From Clostridiales bacterium (GTDB lineage Bacteria; Bacillota; Clostridia; Oscillospirales; Oscillospiraceae): a stretch of 64,000 nucleotides of DNA. The stretch covers positions 1 to 64,000 of the forward strand of contig SFLE01000004.1 in assembly GCA_004553495.1 (NCBI GenBank), read 5' to 3'. The translations under genes were made by a program, and so were the position numbers. Positions 58,691-64,000 of the stretch are shown piece by piece (position 1 is the stretch's first letter; every line of letters begins with the position of its first letter). The notes under the pieces were generated by a model. The model was not told where the DNA came from, did no database searches, and saw only the letters and a list, made by a program, of their open reading frames with translations.

Positions 58691-60262
58691 TTAAAGGTTT
58701 TCCATCAGCGATTCGGCACATTTCATGCCGTCCACCGCCGCCGATGTTATGCCTCCGGCATAGCCCGCGCCCTCGCCGCAGGGGTATATGCCGCGGATCT
58801 GCGAGCGCCGGTCATCGTCTCTCAATATGCGCACGGGCGAGGACGAGCGCGTTTCCGGAGCCGTGAGCACGGCATCGGGCGCGTCAAAGCCGGGCAGCTT
58901 CTTCCCGAGCTCCGGCAGGGCGTTTTCAAGCACCTGCGTTATCCTCTCGGGCAGGACATCGTGCAGGTCGCACCAGTGCACTCCCGGGCGGTAGCTCGGC
59001 GTTACGCCGCCCGCTCCGCTGCTTTTTCTGTGCGCGAGGAAATCGCCCGCGAGCTGCGCCGGAGCTCTGTAGCTGCCGCTTATGTTAAACGCCGCGCGCT
59101 CTATGTCGCGCTGCCAGTACATTCCGCCGAGCGCGCCGTCATAGGGGAAATCCTCGGTGTGCAGCGTGACCAGCAGGGCGCTGTTGGCGTTTTCACCGTC
59201 GCGCCGCGATGAGCTCATGCCGTTTGTGCACACTTCTCCCCGCTCGGACGCGGCTGCGATCACCTCGCCGCCGGGACACATACAGAATGTATACGCGCTC
59301 GTACCGTCCGGAAGGTGGACATTGAGCGAATAGTCCGCCGGCGGGAGCCCGCTCTGCGCGCCGTACTGCGCCCTGTTTATGCTCTCCTGCCGGTGCTCTA
59401 TCCTGACGCCCATGGAAAACGGCTTCGGCTCCATGGGAACTCCGGCGGCATTGAGCATTTCAAATGTATCGCGCGCGGAGTGGCCTATCGCAAGTATAAG
59501 GCTTTGGCATTCAAGCTCATACTCTCCGTCCGGTCCCTCGACCTTTATGCCGCGCAGGGTGTTATTCTCGGTGATGAGCCCCGTGAGCTTTGAGTTAAAG
59601 TGCACCTCGCCGCCGAGGGCTATTATCTCGCGGCGTATGCTCTGCACTACATTTATAAGTATATCGGTACCGATATGCGGCTTTGCGTCATAGAGTATGC
59701 TCTCCGGAGCGCCGTGCTCGTAAAACCTGCGCAGCATCCAGCTTATGCGCTTATCGCGTATGCCGGTGTTGAGCTTGCCGTCGGAAAATGTGCCCGCGCC
59801 GCCCTCGCCGAACTGGACATTGCATTCGGGATCGAGCTCACCGCCGGAGCGGAACGCCTCGACCTTTGCCTTTCGCGTTTCAGCATCGGCACCGCGCTCG
59901 ATCACTATCGGGCGCAGTCCCGCAAGGCTGAGCACATAGGCGGCAAACATTCCTCCCGGTCCAAAGCCGGCGATAACGGGTCTGACCGAGGAGGTCAGCC
60001 TTGGTATATCGTACTCAAAGCGCTCGTATTCGGCGATATTGCGGCTTTTGTTTCTTGAAAGCAGCCGCTTTTCATCGCTAAGCGTCACCGCAGCCGAGCA
60101 GAGCCAGTGTATATCGTTTTTCTTTCTCGCATCGAGCGAGCGCTTTACCAGCTCGAAGCTTTTTATCGCGCGCTCGGGCACGCCGAGCTGCTTTGCGGCT
60201 TTTTTCCTGAGCTCGGAGACATCGTGCCCTATATCGAGCCGCAGATTTCTCACAAGTATCAT
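58691..60262 (-). CDS. FAD-dependent oxidoreductase (NAD(FAD)-utilising dehydrogenase type)
   Basis: A 523-residue FAD protein with an N-terminal ~90-residue extension of alpha/beta type and a Rossmann motif GFGPGGMFAAY (near 98), ERG site and late GEGAGYAGGI. It belongs to an uncharacterised family often called NAD(FAD)-utilising dehydrogenase, activity unknown. ATG 60262 follows GGGAGG by nine bases; the frame open to 60304 is longer. The stop of the HI0933-like gene overlaps it. Confidence 0.85.
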   Translation of the reverse strand: MILVRNLRLDIGHDVSELRKKAAKQLGVPERAIKSFELVKRSLDARKKNDIHWLCSAAVTLSDEKRLLSRNKSRNIAEYERFEYDIPRLTSSVRPVIAGFGPGGMFAAYVLSLAGLRPIVIERGADAETRKAKVEAFRSGGELDPECNVQFGEGGAGTFSDGKLNTGIRDKRISWMLRRFYEHGAPESILYDAKPHIGTDILINVVQSIRREIIALGGEVHFNSKLTGLITENNTLRGIKVEGPDGEYELECQSLILAIGHSARDTFEMLNAAGVPMEPKPFSMGVRIEHRQESINRAQYGAQSGLPPADYSLNVHLPDGTSAYTFCMCPGGEVIAAASERGEVCTNGMSSSRRDGENANSALLVTLHTEDFPYDGALGGMYWQRDIERAAFNISGSYRAPAQLAGDFLAHRKSSGAGGVTPSYRPGVHWCDLHDVLPERITQVLENALPELGKKLPGFDAPDAVLTAPETRSSSPVRILRDDDRRSQIRGIYPCGEGAGYAGGITSAAVDGMKCAESLMENL

Positions 60263-61458
60263 TTTCCGAGCCTCCCCGCAACAACACCGCTCGCCCACGC
60301 CCATTGCAGGTTATATCCTCCGCAGTCGCCGTCTACATCGAGCAGCTCGCCCGTTATGAACAAATGCGGCACAAACCAGCTCTCAAGCGTCTGCGGGTTA
60401 ACGCCGGTGGTTTTTATGCCTCCGGCAGTCACCTGAGCGTGGTCAAAATCCTCGACGCCGCGCAGCCTTACGGCAAAGTCGCGGCAGGCACGGGCAACAG
60501 ACTCAAGCTCACCGCCCGACAGCTCGCCGATGCGCTTAGCCCCGCTCACCCCCGCATATTTCACGACCATTCTGCCGAGGCGGTTGTGCAAAACTCCGGT
60601 GAGTATATCCTCAGCGCCGAGCTGCGGGTTTGCCTCCGCTCTCGCGCGCAGCTTTTCCGCGACATCGGCTCCGCCGGTGAGGTCTATGTGAACTATGCCC
60701 TCGCCCGAGACTGCCGCCGCGCGGGATATGTCAAACGCCGCGGGTCCGGAAAGCCCCGTTTCGGTAAATTGCAGCTCGCCCTCGCTTTTGGCAAGCGTCT
60801 CTCCGTCGCGCTCAAGCGCAAGGCGCGCGTTTACCCTCACGCCCTTCAGGGCGCGCGGATATGTGGGGTCAGTTATAAGCTGCACGAGCGACGGCATTAT
60901 TTTCGTGCACTTGTGACCAAGCGGCTTTAAAAGCTCATATCCGTCGCCGACACCGCCGACCTTTGCCCCCGCGGCTCCGCCGCAGGAGACAATGAGGTAA
61001 TCTGCATATATGCTTTCGCCGTCGGTCTGCACGGCAAAGCCCTCGCCGCTTCTTTTTATGCTGCGCGCGGGGCACGAGGTATTAACGCTTATATTATCCT
61101 TCAAAAGCGCAAAGCGCAGAACATCGACAACGCTGTTTGCCGAGTTCGACTGCGGATAGACCCTGCCGCCGTACTCGCAGCTCGTTACGAGCCCGAGCGA
61201 GTCGAAAAAGCGAAGGGTGTCCTCGGGTGTGAATTTTTCGAGCACCGCCGACGCAAAATCCGGCTGGCTGCCGTGGTAATTGCCGATGGATGCGCCGGTG
61301 TTCGTGAGGTTGCACCTGCCGTTCCCCGTGCTGAGGAGCTTTTTTCCCACGCGCTGCTGACGCTCCAACAATATTACCCTGTTATTCATATCTTCGGCTG
61401 CGGTTATCGCCGCCGCCATACCGGAGGCTCCCGCTCCGATCACTACAACTGTTTTCAT
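60259..61458 (-). CDS. HI0933/BaiN-type flavoprotein
   Basis: A 399-residue FAD protein of the HI0933 family: IGAGASGMAAAITA, the RVGKKLLSTGNGRCNLTN motif and late G-LDVDGDCGGYNLQWAW-SG. BaiN members act on bile-acid or other enones; HI0933 proteins generally are uncharacterised. The start is ATG 61458, a base after the asparaginase stop, with GGAGAATGAG upstream. It is coupled to the 58691 gene (ATGA overlap), so the two FAD proteins may act together. Confidence 0.88.
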   Translation of the reverse strand: MKTVVVIGAGASGMAAAITAAEDMNNRVILLERQQRVGKKLLSTGNGRCNLTNTGASIGNYHGSQPDFASAVLEKFTPEDTLRFFDSLGLVTSCEYGGRVYPQSNSANSVVDVLRFALLKDNISVNTSCPARSIKRSGEGFAVQTDGESIYADYLIVSCGGAAGAKVGGVGDGYELLKPLGHKCTKIMPSLVQLITDPTYPRALKGVRVNARLALERDGETLAKSEGELQFTETGLSGPAAFDISRAAAVSGEGIVHIDLTGGADVAEKLRARAEANPQLGAEDILTGVLHNRLGRMVVKYAGVSGAKRIGELSGGELESVARACRDFAVRLRGVEDFDHAQVTAGGIKTTGVNPQTLESWFVPHLFITGELLDVDGDCGGYNLQWAWASGVVAGRLGK

Positions 61459-61459
61459 C

Positions 61460-62464
61460 TCATTCTCCGCTGCGGTAAAGAATATCGTGCGCGACCGGCT
61501 CATAGAACCGGCGGCGTATCTCGTCGGAATCTCTCGTGCTGCCGAGGATGCACATTATCTTTGCAAGCGCAGCCTCGGTGGTCATGTCATACGCCTCAAG
61601 CACATTGCGCCAGCCCTTGAGACGATGCCCGACATTGTAAACGGCGAGATCCGAGCCCTCGTTCTGCACCTGAGTCGTCATTATAATGGTAACGCCGCGC
61701 TTTATCGCCTCTATGACCGTTTCGAGGAACTTGTCGTCGCCGTAGCTCGGCAGTCCGCCCACGCCGAAAGCTTCTATTATGACGGCATCCTTGCGGCGGG
61801 TCATATACTCCAGGAGCTCAAAATCAATGCCCGGTATCATTTTAATAAGCCCCACACTCGTATCGAGCGTTTCGCAAAACTGCGGATACGGCTCGCACTC
61901 GGGCTTTATATACTGCATGAGCACCCCATCCTGCACGGTGGCTACAAACGGATAGTTTATGCTCGAAAACGCCGCATACGACTTCGACCGCGTTTTTCTC
62001 GCGCGCGTTCCGAGTATAACGCGCCCGTTAAACACTATGTTTACGCCGCACATATCATCGGAGCTCGCGCAGGTGAACGCATCGAGCAGATTGACCTTGG
62101 AGTCGGTCGAATCAAAGCTTATCGGCTTCTGCGCGCCGGTGAGTATAACGGGCTTTTTCGAGCCTCGAATCATGTAGCTCAGCGCCGCGGCGGTATACGC
62201 CATGGTGTCGGTGCCGTGGCTTATGACAAAGCCGTCGTATTTATCGTAGTTTTCCCGCACGCACTGCGTTATCTTCACCCAGTGCGCCGGTGTCATGCTC
62301 GTGCTGTCAACGCTGAAAAGAGACACGCAGTCGACATTGCACAGCTCCGATATGGCGGGAACGAGCGCAAGCAGTTGAGCCGGCGTTAGCTGCGGGGCAA
62401 GCCCGTCAGGGCTTATTTCCGAGGCAATGGTGCCGCCGGTGCCTATCATGAGGATATTTTTCAT
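61460..62464 (-). CDS. ansA: Type I L-asparaginase
   Basis: A 334-residue cytoplasmic asparaginase, splitting asparagine to aspartate and ammonia. The nucleophile motif TGGTIAS has T12, and the second catalytic motif HGTDTMAYTA is about residue 85. The C-terminal domain and length fit the type I enzymes. Its start overlaps the end of moaC by four bases, so moaC-ansA and the two FAD genes make one minus-strand operon. Confidence 0.93.
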   Translation of the reverse strand: MKNILMIGTGGTIASEISPDGLAPQLTPAQLLALVPAISELCNVDCVSLFSVDSTSMTPAHWVKITQCVRENYDKYDGFVISHGTDTMAYTAAALSYMIRGSKKPVILTGAQKPISFDSTDSKVNLLDAFTCASSDDMCGVNIVFNGRVILGTRARKTRSKSYAAFSSINYPFVATVQDGVLMQYIKPECEPYPQFCETLDTSVGLIKMIPGIDFELLEYMTRRKDAVIIEAFGVGGLPSYGDDKFLETVIEAIKRGVTIIMTTQVQNEGSDLAVYNVGHRLKGWRNVLEAYDMTTEAALAKIMCILGSTRDSDEIRRRFYEPVAHDILYRSGE

Positions 62465-62937
62465 TTTCTCTCGAACACCCCGCTCTTGCCGCCGGTCTTT
62501 TTAAGAAGCCTTATATCGGTTATCTCCATATCGCGCTGCACCGCCTTGCACATATCGTAAACCGTGAGCGCCGCAACACTTACGGCGGTGAGCGCCTCCA
62601 TCTCCACTCCGGTCGCACCGGTGCACCGCGCGGTCGCCGTTATCTCGACCGAAAGCGTTTCCTCGCACAGCTCAAGCTTGAGGTCAACTCCCGAGAGCAT
62701 TATGGGATGGCACATCGGTATGACCTCGGAGGTGCGCTTTGCGCCCATTATTCCGGCTATCTGCGCCGTGCCGAGGACATCGCCCTTTTTCATGCCGCCG
62801 CTTTTTATCAGCCCGAAGGTCTCGGCATTCACGAGCACTCTTCCGGCTGCCACCGCCGTGCGCACGGTGTCCGCCTTTTCGGATACATCGACCATTTTCG
62901 CTCTGCCGTTTTCGTTGAAATGCGTAAAGTCTGCCAT
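62461..62937 (-). CDS. moaC: Cyclic pyranopterin monophosphate synthase
   Basis: MoaC forms cyclic pyranopterin monophosphate, early in molybdenum-cofactor synthesis. The 158 residues have MADFTHFNENGRAKMVDVSEK, KRTSEVIPMCHP, GVDLKLELCE and GATGVEMEALTA motifs. ATG 62937 follows GGAGAG; the frame open to 62964 is not used. No other moa or moe gene is in the window, so the pathway must be completed elsewhere. Confidence 0.94.
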   Translation of the reverse strand: MADFTHFNENGRAKMVDVSEKADTVRTAVAAGRVLVNAETFGLIKSGGMKKGDVLGTAQIAGIMGAKRTSEVIPMCHPIMLSGVDLKLELCEETLSVEITATARCTGATGVEMEALTAVSVAALTVYDMCKAVQRDMEITDIRLLKKTGGKSGVFERK

Positions 62938-62953
62938 AATTACTCTCCATTGC

Positions 62954-62986
62954 AAAATAACCACCCGAAACTCAGGTGGTTATTTT
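62954..62986 (-). terminator. Terminator of the FakA/YloV-like gene
   Basis: Stem AAAATAACCACC/GGTGGTTATTTT with a 9-base loop and T-rich tail, 15 bases after the stop and upstream of moaC. Confidence 0.75.
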
Positions 62987-63001
62987 AAGTCAAATTTGTT
63001 C

Positions 63002-64000
63002 TTACTCTACAGAGATCATGTAGTAGTACACCGGCTGACCGCCGTTTACTACCGTTACCTCGGCATCGGGGAACGCCTTCTCGATGGCATCGGCAGTCTT
63101 CTGTGCGTCGTCCTCGCAGACATCCGCGCCATAGTACACGGTGACGATCTCGGGGTCGAGCTCCTTGAATGCCTCCTGCATCTTTTCAAGCATGGCGGGC
63201 ATCTCAGAGTAGCTGCCGATGAGCTTTCCGTCGAGCAACCCGAGGTATTCGCCCGCGTGGATGGTATAGCCGTCGAAGTCCGAATCGCGCGCGGCGTATG
63301 TGACCTGAGCGGTGTGAACGCTGTCGAGCGAGCCCTTCATTGCCTCAACGATGTCGGACACCTCGCCCTCGGGGTCGAAGTTGAGCATCGCGGTGATACC
63401 CTGCGGGATGGTCTTCGTAGGGATGACGACAACGGTCTTATCCTCGCAAAGCGGGACGCTCTGCTCGGCTGCCATGATGATATTCTTATTGTTCGGGAGA
63501 ACGAACACAACCTCCGCAGGAGTGCGGTCGATCTCTCTCATTATATCCGCCGTCGAGGGGTTCATGGTCTGACCGCCGGTGACGATGGTGTCAGCGCCCA
63601 GCTCTCTGAACAGGTCTGCGATGCCGTCGCCCGCGCAGACGGCTACTATACCGTAGCGCTTTGTGGGAACGGCACGCACATTCTCGCCCTCTTCGAGCTC
63701 GCGCTCTATCTGCTCGAGATCGTCGGTGGACTGAGCCTTCTTGCCCGCCATTATATCCTCGTACTGAGTACGCATATTCTCGATCTTCGCAAGCTCGAGA
63801 GTGCCGTATTTCTGGCTTTTGGTGAGCGCCTCGCCGGGGATGTTCGTATGCACATGGACCTTGAACGCCTCATCGTCCTCACCGATGACAAGACTGTCGC
63901 CGATGCTGGAGAGATACGCTCTGAGCGGAGTGAGGTCAACATTCGGCTCATGCTTGCGCACGATATACACCGTGTCGAACGCGTAGGTTATCTCATCGGT
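63002..64000 (-). CDS. FakA/YloV-type DAK2-family protein, 3' part
   Basis: The C-terminal ~330 residues of a protein entering from the right edge, so the N-terminus (the DAK2/Dhak kinase domain) is outside the window. The visible part matches the YloV/FakA C-terminus: VIGEDDEAFKVHVHTN, GGQTMNPSTADI, VFVLPNNKN, PQGITAML and a DegV-like ending DPEIVTVYYGADV. FakA phosphorylates fatty acids bound to FakB. The frame is open to the window end (TYAFDTVYIVRK). Ends at a terminator. Confidence 0.88.
   Translation of the reverse strand, partial: TDEITYAFDTVYIVRKHEPNVDLTPLRAYLSSIGDSLVIGEDDEAFKVHVHTNIPGEALTKSQKYGTLELAKIENMRTQYEDIMAGKKAQSTDDLEQIERELEEGENVRAVPTKRYGIVAVCAGDGIADLFRELGADTIVTGGQTMNPSTADIMREIDRTPAEVVFVLPNNKNIIMAAEQSVPLCEDKTVVVIPTKTIPQGITAMLNFDPEGEVSDIVEAMKGSLDSVHTAQVTYAARDSDFDGYTIHAGEYLGLLDGKLIGSYSEMPAMLEKMQEAFKELDPEIVTVYYGADVCEDDAQKTADAIEKAFPDAEVTVVNGGQPVYYYMISVE

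Overview
The window looks like a chromosomal segment of an anaerobic, low-to-mid GC Gram-positive bacterium of the class Clostridia, probably near the Oscillospirales. This is inferred from: two T-box leaders (Cys, Phe), an IreB-type regulator, PlsY, PgsA, a PdaB-like deacetylase, a DUF1385 protein next to prmC, a DUF1002 protein, class III ribonucleotide reductase, ferredoxin-like flavoproteins, and sigma-A-like promoters with 17-bp spacers. No rRNA, CRISPR array, phage block or insertion sequence was seen. Species-level placement is not possible from the sequence alone.

Layout. 1-486: tRNA-Leu(CAA) with its promoter and terminator. 487-7625: a co-directional run of two-component regulator, sensor kinase, DUF1385, prmC, recA, recX, rimO and pgsA. 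7622-9403: Cys T-box and cysS. 9383-11575: rarD and glyA on the minus strand. 11626-13583: a phosphatase/nuclease-fold protein and an SGNH hydrolase. 13605-15757: minus-strand NifX-like, Mrp-like, Gx-transporter and NusG-II proteins. 15852-21486: an FHA-FtsW/RodA fusion, a penicillin-binding protein, an ABC-F ATPase and a YdcF protein. 21489-23473: pdaB-like gene, zinc-ribbon protein, tRNA-Pro(GGG) with tRNA-derived debris, and an orphan Phd antitoxin. 23571-30164: minus-strand redox genes (HypA-like, a 909-residue Fe-S flavoprotein, an EFR1-type ferredoxin), a beta-propeller protein and a rhomboid-like protein. 30333-36027: rlmB, a degenerate P-type ATPase-like membrane protein, an EF-G paralogue and a small membrane protein. 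36031-38881: pyrimidine phosphorylase, an unknown protein, MazF and a lipoprotein. 38955-44095: Phe T-box, pheS, pheT, ireB-like gene and an SCP2 protein. 44097-45940: two small paralogues, plsY and a half-size TauE/SafE protein. 46006-50763: M3 peptidase lipoprotein, trmO, an ABC transporter, and a GntR regulator driving the stump of a deleted ABC transporter. 50774-54257: glycine riboswitch with an alanine/glycine symporter, a DUF1002 protein, and a guanidine-I riboswitch with a paired SMR exporter. 54278-58430: trxB, nrdD (with a fused glutaredoxin domain) and nrdG under NrdR-box-like sites. 58691-64000: two FAD oxidoreductases, asparaginase, moaC and the 3' part of a FakA/YloV-type gene running off the edge.

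The strongest candidates for something undescribed are the pseudo-P-type ATPase at 31116-33578 (P1B architecture with the phosphorylation and hinge motifs lost, behind a long acidic N-terminus), the nrdG-nrdD(Grx)-trxB operon that suggests a redoxin-driven class III reductase, the ~100-residue insertion in PheT, and the in-frame fused remnant of a GntR-controlled ABC transporter. Four riboregulators (Cys T-box, Phe T-box, glycine, guanidine-I) sit in 47 kb.
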